DNA of 20,165 nucleotides. It comes from an uncultured Lachnospiraceae bacterium. Its GTDB lineage: Bacteria > Bacillota > Clostridia > Lachnospirales > Lachnospiraceae. Numbering within the stretch: position 1 is the stretch's first letter; each line of letters begins with the position of its first letter. Where the stretch lies: contig CAJUSS010000034.1 of the NCBI GenBank assembly GCA_910588895.1, positions 1-20,165 on the forward strand, read 5' to 3'. Made by a program: the position numbers and the translations under genes. Below are positions 6,624-14,463 of the stretch, one piece after another. The notes beneath the pieces are model-generated. The model ran no database searches and was not told the DNA's origin. It saw only the letters and a program-made list of their open reading frames with translations.

Positions 6624-8030
6624 ATGTATAGGGAAAAGATAGAAGCGTATATCGACGGGCACCGGCAGGAGATGCTGGACGATATCTGCACTCTGTGCCG
6701 GATCGACAGCGAGAAGATGGCCGGTAAAGAGGGGAAGCCCTTTGGGGAAGGCCCGTACCTGGCGTTGACGAAAGCCCTTTCTATGGCAGAGGCCTATGGC
6801 TTTGCGGTTTCCAACTATGACAATTTTGTAGGCACGGTGGATCTAAATGACGGGGAGAGGACCTTGGACATCCTGGCCCACTTAGATGTGGTGCCGGCAG
6901 GAGAAGGCTGGACGGTGACAGAGCCTTTCGTGCCGGTGGAGAAGGACGGAAAGCTCTACGGGAGGGGGACTGCCGATGATAAAGGACCTGCAGTGGCGGC
7001 GCTGTATGCAATGCGGGCGGTAAAAGAGCTGGGATTGCCGGTCACAAAAAACTGCCGTCTGATCTTAGGGACGGACGAGGAGTGCGGCAGTTCGGACATC
7101 GCCCACTATTACGATGTGGAACCGGAAGCCCCCATGACCTTTTCCCCGGACGGCGCGTTCCCGGTGGTCAATGTGGAAAAGGGCAGGCTGGAGGCCCATT
7201 TTACCAGGCACTTTTCTCCTTCTGAGGCGCTGCCCAGGCTTAAGGCTCTGGATGCCGGGATCAAGGCGAATGTAGTCCCGGGCAAGGCGAAAGCCCTGGT
7301 GGAGGGCTTTAAGATGGACGCGCTGCGGACTTTAGCTGACGAGGCCAAAAAGGAGACAGGCGTGGCCTTTGAGCTGGCGGCAGAGGGGAGCGGGACGATC
7401 CGCATCACGGCGGTGGGAAAAGGCGCCCATGCCTCCACGCCGGAGGAGGGCGTGAACGCGCTGACGGGGCTGTTGACGCTGCTGGACAAGCTTCCCTTTG
7501 CGCCCTGCGGCCAGGTCCAGGCGCTCAAGGAGCTTTTGGAACTGATCCCCCACGGCGATACCTGCGGTAAGATGCTGAAGATCAAGATGGCAGACGCGCT
7601 CTCCGGCAGCCTGACCTTGGCCTTCAGCCTCCTGCGGGTGGACGCAGAGTCGTTAGAGGGCACCTTTGACAGCCGCTGCCCGATCTGCTCCAACGAGGAG
7701 AACACCCTGGCAGTGGTCAAAAAGAACATGGAGACAAATGGCTTCACTCTGCACACCAAGTCCATGACCCCGTCCCATCACGTGAGCGGGGACACGGTCT
7801 TTGTGAAGACCCTGCTGGATGCGTATGAGCGCTACACCGGCCGCAAGGGCGGATGCCGGGCCATGGGCGGCGGCACCTATGTCCACAGCTTAAAGAACGG
7901 GGTGGCCTTCGGTGCGGCGATGCCGGAGACCGATAATAAGATGCACGGCGCAGATGAATTTGCGGTGATCGATGAGCTTTTGGTGTCGGCGAAGATCTTT
8001 GCACAGGTGATCATGGATCTTTGCAAGTGA
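6624..8030 (+). CDS. pepV: M20 family dipeptidase, PepV type
   Basis: Cytosolic dinuclear-zinc dipeptidase of 468 residues, matching the PepV family length of about 470. Members cleave dipeptides with an unsubstituted N-terminus and supply free amino acids. Metal and catalytic residues can be placed by motif: His86 and Asp88 in AHLDVVP, Asp118 in GRGTADDKGP, the pair Glu152-Glu153 in TDEECGSSD, Asp176 in SPDGAFPVVNVEKG, and His441 in MHGADEF. A lid domain lies between roughly 185 and 375. The start at 6624 follows GGAGGGAG (6611-6618) by five bases; an in-frame TTG at 6561 has no such site. It follows prfC on the same strand with no clear terminator between them. Confidence 0.93.
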   Translation: MYREKIEAYIDGHRQEMLDDICTLCRIDSEKMAGKEGKPFGEGPYLALTKALSMAEAYGFAVSNYDNFVGTVDLNDGERTLDILAHLDVVPAGEGWTVTEPFVPVEKDGKLYGRGTADDKGPAVAALYAMRAVKELGLPVTKNCRLILGTDEECGSSDIAHYYDVEPEAPMTFSPDGAFPVVNVEKGRLEAHFTRHFSPSEALPRLKALDAGIKANVVPGKAKALVEGFKMDALRTLADEAKKETGVAFELAAEGSGTIRITAVGKGAHASTPEEGVNALTGLLTLLDKLPFAPCGQVQALKELLELIPHGDTCGKMLKIKMADALSGSLTLAFSLLRVDAESLEGTFDSRCPICSNEENTLAVVKKNMETNGFTLHTKSMTPSHHVSGDTVFVKTLLDAYERYTGRKGGCRAMGGGTYVHSLKNGVAFGAAMPETDNKMHGADEFAVIDELLVSAKIFAQVIMDLCK

Positions 8031-8040
8031 GGAAGATCGG

Positions 8041-8070
8041 TTGACGAGGATATACATTTTTTGGTATCAT
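8041..8070 (+). promoter_or_regulatory. Sigma-A-type promoter for the fructokinase
   Basis: TTGACG (8041-8046) is followed after 18 bases by TATCAT (8065-8070), each matching five of six consensus positions. The predicted transcript starts near 8077 and precedes the fructokinase start by about 45 bases. Confidence 0.65.
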
Positions 8071-8122
8071 AGATATATCCCGACAGGATAATATAGCAGA
8101 TCTGGGAAGAGGAGGATGGAAG

Positions 8123-9094
8123 ATGAGCGAAAAGAGATTTGACGTGGTGGCACTTGGAGAGCTGCTGATCGATTTCACGGAGAACGGGATCAGCGGACAG
8201 GGGAACACGATCTATGAGGCTAACCCTGGAGGAGCGCCCTGCAACGTGCTGGCGATGCTGAACAAGCTGGGCCACAAGACGGCTTTTATGGGAAAGGTTG
8301 GAGAGGATATCTTTGGGAGAAAGCTAAAGGGCGTCCTGGACGAGGTGGGGATCGATACCAGCGGGATGCTCATCGATAAGGATGTGCGCACCACCCTTGC
8401 TTTCGTTCAGACCTTTGCCGACGGCGACCGGGATTTTTCCTTCTACCGGAACCCCGGCGCGGATATGATGTTAAAGGAAGGGGAGCTGAAAAAGGAGCTG
8501 CTGGAGCAGTGCTATATCTTCCACTTCGGCACCCTGTCCATGACCCATGATGAAGTGCGAAAGGCCACCAAGAAGGCGATCGCCCTGGCCAAGGAAAATG
8601 GAGCCGTGATCTCCTTCGATCCCAATCTGCGCCCGCCTCTGTGGTCCTCCTTAGATCTGGCAAAGGAGCAGGTGCGCTACGGCCTGCAGCAGTGCGATGT
8701 GCTGAAGATCTCGGACAATGAGATACAGTGGTTCACCGGCAAGGAGGATTTCGACGAGGGGATCAAGGTCCTCCAGGATACCTATCATATCCCGCTGATC
8801 TTACTGTCTATGGGCAGGGACGGCAGCCGGGCGTACTATAAGGGCCTTCGCGTAGAGCAGGCCCCCTATCTCCAGGAGAACACCATCGAGACCACAGGTG
8901 CAGGCGACACCTTTGGCGGAAGCTGCCTCCATTTCGTCTTAAAGTACGGCCTGGAAGGTTTAGATGAGGCGAAGCTAAGGGAGATGCTCGCCTTTGCAAA
9001 CGCCTCCGCCTCCCTGATCACCACCAGGAAAGGCGCTCTCCGGGTGATGCCCGACGCGGCCGAAGTAGAGGCATTGCTCCAAAGCCGCCGATAG
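8123..9094 (+). CDS. PfkB family carbohydrate kinase, probable fructokinase
   Basis: Ribokinase-fold sugar kinase of 323 residues, most like bacterial and plant fructokinases that make fructose 6-phosphate from fructose and ATP. The first PfkB signature spans NPGGAPCNVLAML (34-46). DPNLRPPLW (166-174) is characteristic of the fructokinase branch. The second signature holds TTGAGDTFGG with catalytic Asp262. Start ATG 8123 follows a GAGGAGG site. The gene has its own promoter and a strong terminator, so it is a single-gene unit. No transporter or sucrose hydrolase is adjacent, so the sugar source is not shown by context. Specificity for fructose is inferred from motif similarity; other ketose or nucleoside substrates cannot be excluded. 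Confidence 0.9.
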   Translation: MSEKRFDVVALGELLIDFTENGISGQGNTIYEANPGGAPCNVLAMLNKLGHKTAFMGKVGEDIFGRKLKGVLDEVGIDTSGMLIDKDVRTTLAFVQTFADGDRDFSFYRNPGADMMLKEGELKKELLEQCYIFHFGTLSMTHDEVRKATKKAIALAKENGAVISFDPNLRPPLWSSLDLAKEQVRYGLQQCDVLKISDNEIQWFTGKEDFDEGIKVLQDTYHIPLILLSMGRDGSRAYYKGLRVEQAPYLQENTIETTGAGDTFGGSCLHFVLKYGLEGLDEAKLREMLAFANASASLITTRKGALRVMPDAAEVEALLQSRR

Positions 9095-9102
9095 CCGATA
9101 GC

Positions 9103-9141
9103 AGAAAGGGTTGTCGCAGATCGTTTGCGCAGCCCTTTCTT
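9103..9141 (+). terminator. Fructokinase terminator
   Basis: An 11-bp stem (9103-9113 with 9130-9140, one G-T pair) continues past a bulged T at 9114 into a 4-bp stem (9115-9118 with 9126-9129), with a seven-base loop. The right arm ends in a pyrimidine tract CCCTTTCTT. It lies just after the fructokinase stop codon. Confidence 0.75.
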
Positions 9142-9230
9142 AATGTGCAGCATGCAAAAAGCGGCTCTTTTCCTGCCCGACCCGCATAGACTGATGGTAA
9201 GACCTGCATCCGATCTTGGGAGGGCATCAC

Positions 9231-9479
9231 ATGCGCATCTGCGACTTAAAATGCCGTGAGGTGATCAATATCAAAGACTGCAGACGTCTGGGCTTTGTAG
9301 GCGACATCGATTTCGACTTAGAAAGCGGCTGCATCTTGGCGATCATCGTGCCCGGACCGCCCACGATCTGCGGCTTTTTGGGCCGGGAAAAAGAATACAT
9401 CATCCCCTTCGCCTGCATCCGTCAGGTGGGGCCGGATATCATCTTAGTGGAGCTGGAGGAGAAAGCATCACCCCGATAG
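9231..9479 (+). CDS. YlmC/YmxH family sporulation-associated PRC-barrel protein
   Basis: Small protein of 82 residues, almost the whole of which is one PRC-barrel-like domain. The pattern fits the YlmC/YmxH family: EVINIKDCRRLGFVGDIDFD near the N-terminus, then IIVPGP, a YIIPFACIRQVG segment and DIILVELE at the end. Members are conserved in endospore formers and often expressed in sporulation, but their molecular role is unknown. The start at ATG 9231 follows GGGAGG by several bases; an in-frame TTG at 9216 overlaps that site and is rejected. It lies 100 bases before the nrdR operon, with a promoter for that operon in between. It is the best hint in the window that the host forms spores. Confidence 0.88.
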   Translation: MRICDLKCREVINIKDCRRLGFVGDIDFDLESGCILAIIVPGPPTICGFLGREKEYIIPFACIRQVGPDIILVELEEKASPR

Positions 9480-9509
9480 TCGCCCCTTACGCCGTGGCAG
9501 CAGTTGCAC

Positions 9510-9538
9510 TTGCAAAACCCCAGACCATAAGGTACAAT
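9510..9538 (+). promoter_or_regulatory. Promoter of the nrdR-yqeG-aroD operon
   Basis: TTGCAA (9510-9515) and TACAAT (9533-9538) are separated by 17 bases. Transcription would start near 9545, about 35 bases before the nrdR GTG start. Confidence 0.6.
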
Positions 9539-9579
9539 AGGAGAAAACAAAGCGATCAAGTATTCGGGAGGGAACAAAA

Positions 9580-10044
9580 GTGAAATGCCCATTTTGTAAT
9601 GCAGTGGATACTAAGGTAGTGGATTCCAGACCGGCAGATGATAATACATCGATCCGCAGGCGCAGGCAGTGTGAGCTCTGCGGCAGGCGGTTCACCACCT
9701 ATGAGAAGCTGGAGACTATGCCGCTCATGGTGATCAAGAAGGATGGCTCCAGGGAGACCTATGACCGCTCTAAGATCGAGGCAGGGATCATCCGCTCCTG
9801 CCATAAAAGGCCTGTTTCCCCCCAGCAGATCGAGGGGATGATCGATGAGATCGAGAACGAAGTCTTCAGCAAGGAAGAGAAGGAGGTCCCTGCCTCGGCG
9901 ATCGGCGAGCAGGTGATGAAGAAGCTGCAGGCCCTGGATGAGGTGGCTTACGTCCGTTTTGCATCGGTGTACCGGGAATTTAAAGACGTGAACACCTTTA
10001 TCGAGGAGATCGGGAAGCTGTTGAAGACCCAGGAGAGTCTGTAG
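9580..10044 (+). CDS. nrdR: Transcriptional repressor NrdR
   Basis: Zinc-ribbon plus ATP-cone repressor of 154 residues, the standard length, that senses ATP/dATP and shuts down ribonucleotide reductase genes. The N-terminal zinc ribbon has four cysteines at 3, 6, 31 and 34, with the DNA-binding arginine run SIRRRRQC between them. The ATP-cone covers roughly 49-139, containing VIKKDGSRETYDRSKI. The GTG start at 9580 is set by GGGAGGG (9566-9572), seven bases upstream, and places the first zinc ligand at residue 3 as in the family. It is first in an operon with yqeG (two-base gap) and aroD. No ribonucleotide reductase gene is in the window, so its targets lie elsewhere. Confidence 0.97.
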   Translation: MKCPFCNAVDTKVVDSRPADDNTSIRRRRQCELCGRRFTTYEKLETMPLMVIKKDGSRETYDRSKIEAGIIRSCHKRPVSPQQIEGMIDEIENEVFSKEEKEVPASAIGEQVMKKLQALDEVAYVRFASVYREFKDVNTFIEEIGKLLKTQESL

Positions 10045-10046
10045 CC

Positions 10047-10655
10047 ATGAGTAGGAGAGGCAGTATCTTTTATCCCAGAGTATGGGCGGACAGCGCATAT
10101 GGTCTGCCCTATGGACATATGGTGGAAAAAGGGGTCCAGGGGCTGATCTTTGACGTGGATAATACCCTGGCGCTCCATGACGCACCGGCAGACGAGAAGG
10201 CAGTGGCATTGTTTGCCTATTTTCGTGAGCTGGGGCTTAAGACCTGCCTGCTGTCCAATAATAAGGAGCCAAGGGTAAAGGCCTTTGCCCAGGCCGTGGG
10301 CGCGCACTATGTGTTCAAGGGGGGCAAGCCGGGGGTGAAGGGCTACAATAAGTCGATGGAGCTGATGGGCACGGATCAAAAGCACACGGTGGCGGTGGGA
10401 GATCAGCTCTTTACCGATATCCTGGGCGCCAACCGGGCGGGGATCTACAGCATCCTGGTGACGCCCATCGACCCGAGGGAGGAGATCCAGATCGTGCTGA
10501 AGCGGTATCTGGAGCGGCCGATCCTGCGGGCGTATCAAAAGCGCCATCCCGGGGAGCCTGTCGTTACCGATAAGGCACGGATAAACAGATCCAGACAGAT
10601 GGGAGATAGCATGGGGGAAGACAACGGCGATAGGAGTCAGACGCAGATGGGATAG
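10047..10655 (+). CDS. yqeG: YqeG family HAD IIIA-type phosphatase
   Basis: HAD-superfamily phosphatase of 202 residues in the YqeG/GEP4-like family. Motif I is FDVDNTLA with the nucleophile Asp36 and acid Asp38; motif II is LLSNNKE (Ser70); motif III includes GGKPG (Lys94); motif IV is VGDQLFTDILGANRAG with Asp119 and Asp124. Relatives in fungi and plants dephosphorylate phosphatidylglycerophosphate, and a similar role is possible, but the bacterial substrate is not settled. The last 30 residues are a polar tail beyond the core fold. It begins two bases after the nrdR stop and ends 19 bases before aroD, so it is surely cotranscribed. Function beyond phosphatase is inference. Confidence 0.9.
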   Translation: MSRRGSIFYPRVWADSAYGLPYGHMVEKGVQGLIFDVDNTLALHDAPADEKAVALFAYFRELGLKTCLLSNNKEPRVKAFAQAVGAHYVFKGGKPGVKGYNKSMELMGTDQKHTVAVGDQLFTDILGANRAGIYSILVTPIDPREEIQIVLKRYLERPILRAYQKRHPGEPVVTDKARINRSRQMGDSMGEDNGDRSQTQMG

Positions 10656-10674
10656 GACAGGGAGAGTGGTAGCG

Positions 10675-11448
10675 ATGGCAACAACAGTAAAGGTAAGGGG
10701 GATGATCCTCGGTCAGGGCAGGCCTAAGATCTGTGTCCCGATCGTAGCCGCGGCAACGGCTGAGATCGTGGCTGCTGCAGAGGAGCTGAAAAGCCTCCCC
10801 GCAGATATAGTCGAGTGGCGGGCAGACTGGTATGAGGACTTAGCCGATCTGGACAGGGTCTTAGACACGCTGCGGCAGCTGCGGCAGGCTTTGGGGGAGG
10901 ATCTCCCGCTCATATTTACCATACGCACGAAAAAGGACGGAGGTCAGGCAGACCTCCCGACCGATGTATACATAGCTCTTTGCCAGGCCGTAGCAGGCGT
11001 TCCGGGAGCAGACCTTTTAGATGTGGAATTTTCCGCCGGGAGAGAGACCGTGATGGCGGTGGTGGAGACGGTCCATCAAAATGAAAAAAAGGCGATCATC
11101 TCCAGCCATGATTTTTTCCGGACACCGGAGGTGAAGGAGATGATCGGGCGTATGCAGAAGATGCAGGAGTGGGGAGCGGACATCACCAAGACCGCCGTGA
11201 TGCCGAAGAGCCGTAAGGACGTGCTGAAGCTCTTGACCGCTACTCTGATGATGCAGGAGCAGTATGCGGACCGCCCTATGATCACCATGGCTATGGCAGG
11301 GCAGGGGGTGATCAGCCGTCTGTCAGGGGAGATCTTTGGATCCTGCGTCACCTTTGGATGCGCAGGGCAGGCCTCGGCGCCTGGGCAGCTGCAGGTGGAG
11401 GAGCTGGACCGGATATTAGAGACGATCCACCGGGGACTGGGAGGCTGA
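10675..11448 (+). CDS. aroD: Type I 3-dehydroquinate dehydratase
   Basis: Converts 3-dehydroquinate to 3-dehydroshikimate, step three of the shikimate pathway, through a Schiff base. The 257-residue TIM-barrel protein shows VEWRADWYE (46-54), TIRTKKDGG (82-90), SSHDFFRTP with catalytic His145, KTAVMPKSRKD with Schiff-base Lys172, and the substrate-loop region SRLSGEIFGSCVTF then SAPGQL. These are all the expected active-site residues. ATG 10675 is chosen because AGGGAG (10659-10664) is ten bases upstream; an in-frame GTG at 10666 is only one base from it. Downstream of yqeG in the nrdR operon. Many Firmicutes use the unrelated type II enzyme, but class I is common in Clostridia. Confidence 0.96.
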   Translation: MATTVKVRGMILGQGRPKICVPIVAAATAEIVAAAEELKSLPADIVEWRADWYEDLADLDRVLDTLRQLRQALGEDLPLIFTIRTKKDGGQADLPTDVYIALCQAVAGVPGADLLDVEFSAGRETVMAVVETVHQNEKKAIISSHDFFRTPEVKEMIGRMQKMQEWGADITKTAVMPKSRKDVLKLLTATLMMQEQYADRPMITMAMAGQGVISRLSGEIFGSCVTFGCAGQASAPGQLQVEELDRILETIHRGLGG

Positions 11449-11588
11449 GACGGCGTATCTGTCCACCGGCCCCTTGGCCCTTTCCGCAGCGGACGATCTG
11501 CGGTCTACCTCTGGGATGATGCGTTTCTGGCTCGGATGCGAAAAGTGACCGCGGCCGTTGAAAATATAGCAGACAGCCAAAAAAAGTG
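11449..11588. other. Spacer after aroD with a small hairpin, no gene seen
   Basis: This part of the aroD-efp gap contains a 6-bp inverted repeat (11484-11489 with 11498-11503) with no T-run on either side. I see no supported coding region and no convincing terminator for the nrdR operon. Confidence 0.35.
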
Positions 11589-11617
11589 TTGAAAATGAAC
11601 GAGATATCGTATAGAAT
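11589..11617 (+). promoter_or_regulatory. efp promoter
   Basis: TTGAAA (11589-11594) and TAGAAT (11612-11617) are separated by exactly 17 bases, in an AT-rich stretch that stands out from its surroundings. Each box matches four to five consensus positions. The leader to the efp start would be about 76 bases. Confidence 0.7.
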
Positions 11618-11699
11618 AGAAACGATGTGAAAAGAGATGAACGCATTTCCCGGTGCTGATCGGCAGGAGCGTTCTTGTGATCAAAGGAGGAATATCTTT

Positions 11700-12257
11700 A
11701 TGATATCAGCAGGCGAGTTTCGAAATGGTGTTACCCTGGAGATCGACGGCCAGGTCGTCCAGATCCTGGAGTTCCAGCATGTAAAACCGGGTAAGGGCGC
11801 AGCTTTTGTCCGTACCAAATTGAAAAATGTGATCAACGGCGGCGTTGTGGAGCGCACCTTCCGTCCCACAGAGAAGTTCCCGCCGGCCAGGATCGACCGT
11901 GTGGACATGCAGTATCTGTATGCGGACGGTGACCTGTATAATTTCATGAACACAGAGACGTATGACCAGATCGCCCTGAACAGCGACTTAGTAGGCGATG
12001 CCTTAAAGTTCGTGAAGGAGAACGAGATGGTCAAGGTATGTTCCTATAATGGCAATGTATTTTCCATCGAGCCTCCCCTGTTCGTGGAGCTGGAGATCAC
12101 CGAGACCGAGCCGGGCTTTAAGGGCGATACGGCCACCGGCGCATCCAAGCCGGCTACCGTAGAGACCGGCGCACAGATCAATGTGCCCCTGTTCGTGAAC
12201 ATCGGTGATAAGGTGAAGATCGACACCAGGACCAGCGAGTATCTGGGGAGAGTCTGA
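11700..12257 (+). CDS. efp: Elongation factor P
   Basis: Ribosome-associated factor of 185 residues that relieves stalling at polyproline stretches. Three beta-barrel domains are expected: a KOW-like N domain (about 1-64) and two OB-fold domains. The loop KPGKGAAF places Lys32 at the tip that enters the peptidyl-transferase centre; in Bacillus subtilis the equivalent lysine carries a 5-aminopentanol group, so this is the likely modification site here. The C-terminal FVNIGDKVKIDTRTSEYLGR is the usual EF-P signature end. ATG 11700 is set by AAAGGAGG (11683-11690), nine bases upstream; an upstream in-frame ATG at 11637 lacks such a site. It has its own promoter and terminator. No modification enzyme gene is adjacent. 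Confidence 0.97.
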   Translation: MISAGEFRNGVTLEIDGQVVQILEFQHVKPGKGAAFVRTKLKNVINGGVVERTFRPTEKFPPARIDRVDMQYLYADGDLYNFMNTETYDQIALNSDLVGDALKFVKENEMVKVCSYNGNVFSIEPPLFVELEITETEPGFKGDTATGASKPATVETGAQINVPLFVNIGDKVKIDTRTSEYLGRV

Positions 12258-12287
12258 TCTTGTAAAAGCTGTGATATCGAGGTTTAG

Positions 12288-12322
12288 AGCCTGTGTCTTA
12301 GGACGCAGGCTTCTTGTTACTT
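12288..12322 (+). terminator. efp terminator
   Basis: A 10-bp stem (12288-12297 with 12302-12311, one G-T pair) with a tetraloop TTAG is followed by a T-rich tract TTCTTGTTACTTT. It is a classical rho-independent terminator 30 bases after the efp stop. Confidence 0.88.
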
Positions 12323-12326
12323 TACT

Positions 12327-12340
12327 GACCGTGCGCGGTC
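12327..12340. other. Short GC-rich palindrome upstream of argS
   Basis: GACCG and CGGTC flank a four-base TGCG centre. It lies between the efp terminator and the argS start, where no convincing promoter is visible. It may be a regulator site or a leader hairpin; nothing further can be said. Confidence 0.25.
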
Positions 12341-12376
12341 AAAGGCGCATGATGCTATGACTAGAAAGGGGATATG

Positions 12377-14254
12377 ATGGAAAAGATCGTAAGCTTGATC
12401 GAAGGCGGGCTGAGGGAGGCCTTTTCCGCCTGCGGATATGAGGAGCGGTTCGCCAAGGCCGTCCTGTCCAACCGCCCGGATCTATGCGAATATCAGTGCA
12501 ATGGAGCCATGACAGCAGCCAAGGCATATAAAAAGAGACCGATCGACATCGCCAGTGCTGTGGTAGAGAAGCTGAAGGAGAGCCATATGTTCTCCATGTG
12601 CGATGCCGTGATGCCCGGCTTCATCAATCTGAAGCTGGATGGCGGCTTTGTGGCGGGATATGTGGAACAGATGGCTGCAGATGAGCGGCTGGGTCTGGAA
12701 AAGGCAGAGGATCCAAAGAAGATCATCGTAGATTACGGAGGCGCCAATGTAGCCAAACCGCTCCATGTAGGCCATCTCCGCTCCGCTGCGATCGGGGAGT
12801 GCATCAAACGGATGGGACTGGCTCTGGGCCATGAGATGATCGGAGATGTCCATCTGGGTGATTGGGGCCTGCAGATGGGACTGATCATCGAGGAGCTGCG
12901 GGACAGGAAGCCGGAGCTTCCTTATTTTGATGAAGCCCACACTGGTCCGTATCCGGAGGAAGCGCCCTTTACCATCAGCGAGCTGGAGGAGATCTACCCT
13001 GCTGCCAGCCGGAAGGCTAAGTTCAAGGCTGAAGAAGGGGTGGCTGCCGGGATGAGCCAGGAGGAGGCCGCAGCTATGGCGGAGAGCGGCAGGGTATTTG
13101 CCGAGAGAGCGCATCTGGCTACCCGGAAGCTGCAGGAGGGCTATCCGCCCTTTATGGCGATCTGGAGCCATATCATGGCTGTGTCTAAGAAGGACTTGGA
13201 GAAGAATTACAGTGCGTTGAACGTCTCCTTTGATCTGTGGAAGGGGGAGAGCGATGTCCAGAAGTATATCCCCGGTCTGATCCAGGATCTGGTGGATAAG
13301 GGCCTGGCCTACGAGAGCCAGGGCGCGCTGGTGGTGGATATCAGTGAGGACAGCGATCCCAAGGAGCTGCCGCCCTGTATCGTGCGCAAGTCGGATGGCG
13401 CGGCCCTTTACGCCACCTCGGATCTGGGGACCATCCTGGAGCGGGAGAAGGAGATCCGCCCGGACGCCTATATCTATATCGCTGACAAGCGCCAGGACCT
13501 CCATTTTACCCAGGTGTTCCGGGTTGCGAAGAAGGCCGGATTCGTGCGTCAGGACATGCCCATGGACTTTCTGGGCTTCGGCACCATGAACGGGAAGGAC
13601 GGGAAGCCCTTTAAGACCCGTGACGGCGGTGTGATGCGCCTGGAGATGCTGATCGATGATATCAGCAAGGCCGTCTACCAGCGGATCATGGAGAACCGGA
13701 CCGTATCCGAGGAGGAGGCCAGGCAGACCGCCAAGGTGGTGGGGCTGGCCGCCTTAAAATACGGCGACTTATCGAACCAGGCGGCCAAGGATTATGTCTT
13801 TGACATCGACCGGTTCATCTCCTTTGAGGGGAACACCGGTCCCTATATCCTCTACACGATCGTCCGGATCCAGTCGATCCTGGGGAAATACGCTGCCCTC
13901 TGCGCAGAAGGGCAGGCAGACCAGACCAGCTCGGATGACGCGGCCGGCCAGATGGAGAGATCCGCCAAGAGGATCCTTCCGGCTGCTTCCGACAGTGAGA
14001 AGGACCTGATGCTGGAGCTGGCCCGGTACAATGAGGTGATGGAGAACGCCTTTGCGGAGAAAGCGCCCCACAAGCTTTGCCAGTATATCTACGAGCTGTC
14101 CAACGCATTCAACCGCTTCTACCACGACACCAAGATATTGGCGGAGGAGGATAAAGAAAAGCAGGGCAGCCAGATCCGGCTGATCAGCCTGGCTAAGGAC
14201 GTGCTGAACGCCTGCATAGATGTGCTGGGCTTTGGAGCGCCGGAGCGGATGTAG
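12377..14254 (+). CDS. argS: Arginine--tRNA ligase
   Basis: Class I aminoacyl-tRNA synthetase of 625 residues that charges tRNA(Arg). An N-terminal Add-1-like domain (about 1-110) that contacts the tRNA D-loop precedes the Rossmann catalytic domain. The HIGH signature is HVGH (130-133) within AKPLHVGHLRSAAIGE. The second signature region reads KPFKTRDGG near 409-416, the Escherichia coli-like form rather than the canonical KMSKS. A DALR-type helical anticodon-binding domain starts near 488 with YILYTIVRIQSIL. Two adjacent ATG codons lie at 12374 and 12377; the second is chosen because the GGGG of the weak AAAGGGG site (12365-12371) is only two bases from the first. Transcribed alone, after the efp terminator. 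Confidence 0.97.
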   Translation: MEKIVSLIEGGLREAFSACGYEERFAKAVLSNRPDLCEYQCNGAMTAAKAYKKRPIDIASAVVEKLKESHMFSMCDAVMPGFINLKLDGGFVAGYVEQMAADERLGLEKAEDPKKIIVDYGGANVAKPLHVGHLRSAAIGECIKRMGLALGHEMIGDVHLGDWGLQMGLIIEELRDRKPELPYFDEAHTGPYPEEAPFTISELEEIYPAASRKAKFKAEEGVAAGMSQEEAAAMAESGRVFAERAHLATRKLQEGYPPFMAIWSHIMAVSKKDLEKNYSALNVSFDLWKGESDVQKYIPGLIQDLVDKGLAYESQGALVVDISEDSDPKELPPCIVRKSDGAALYATSDLGTILEREKEIRPDAYIYIADKRQDLHFTQVFRVAKKAGFVRQDMPMDFLGFGTMNGKDGKPFKTRDGGVMRLEMLIDDISKAVYQRIMENRTVSEEEARQTAKVVGLAALKYGDLSNQAAKDYVFDIDRFISFEGNTGPYILYTIVRIQSILGKYAALCAEGQADQTSSDDAAGQMERSAKRILPAASDSEKDLMLELARYNEVMENAFAEKAPHKLCQYIYELSNAFNRFYHDTKILAEEDKEKQGSQIRLISLAKDVLNACIDVLGFGAPERM

Positions 14255-14331
14255 GGAGAGATCGCTATGATCCATGGGGTTTTTTGCGCACGCTCTTGGC
14301 ATTGGCTGCGCAAGACAGGCTGGGATCTCGC

Positions 14332-14359
14332 TTGACGATCCACTTTAACCTGATAAAAT
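14332..14359 (+). promoter_or_regulatory. glyA promoter
   Basis: TTGACG (14332-14337) is followed after 16 bases by TAAAAT (14354-14359), with TG at 14351-14352 giving an extended -10. Both hexamers match five of six consensus positions. The predicted transcript has a leader of about 98 bases. Confidence 0.72.
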
Positions 14360-14378
14360 GGTAGTAGGTCCAAAGGCT

Positions 14379-14430
14379 GTGAGCGGAGCCCGACAGAAGG
14401 ATCTAAGTGTAAGCTATAAGATCCGCTCAC
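14379..14430 (+). promoter_or_regulatory. Structured glyA leader with competing hairpins
   Basis: A perfect 9-bp inverted repeat (14379-14387 with 14422-14430) encloses 34 bases. A second perfect 6-bp repeat (14399-14404 with 14419-14424) shares bases 14422-14424 with the outer stem, so the two cannot both form fully. No T-run follows, so it is not a terminator. The region lies between the glyA promoter and ribosome binding site. I could not match it to the ZTP, glycine or tetrahydrofolate riboswitch consensus by eye. Confidence 0.4.
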
Positions 14431-14463
14431 CAAAACATTCAAAAAAGAAATGAGGTAAGGACG

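Noticed and set aside
9142..9230. Sporulation-sigma promoter for ylmC (CATAGACT near 9185)
   Set aside because: The -10-like box has no matching -35 at the right distance, so I cannot support sigma-E or sigma-G control.
12312..12361. argS promoter with TGCTATGAC as extended -10
   Set aside because: It would start transcription within a few bases of the ATG and leave no room for the ribosome binding site; no -35 is present.
14255..14286. Possible argS terminator before a run of six T at 14280-14285
   Set aside because: Only a weak 4-bp GATC pairing precedes the T-run; the stem is too short to support a terminator call.
14360..14463. ZTP or tetrahydrofolate riboswitch before glyA
   Set aside because: The conserved CCGCC(T)GGGC core of the ZTP switch is absent, and only the short TCCGCTC resembles the folate switch; not enough to name either.
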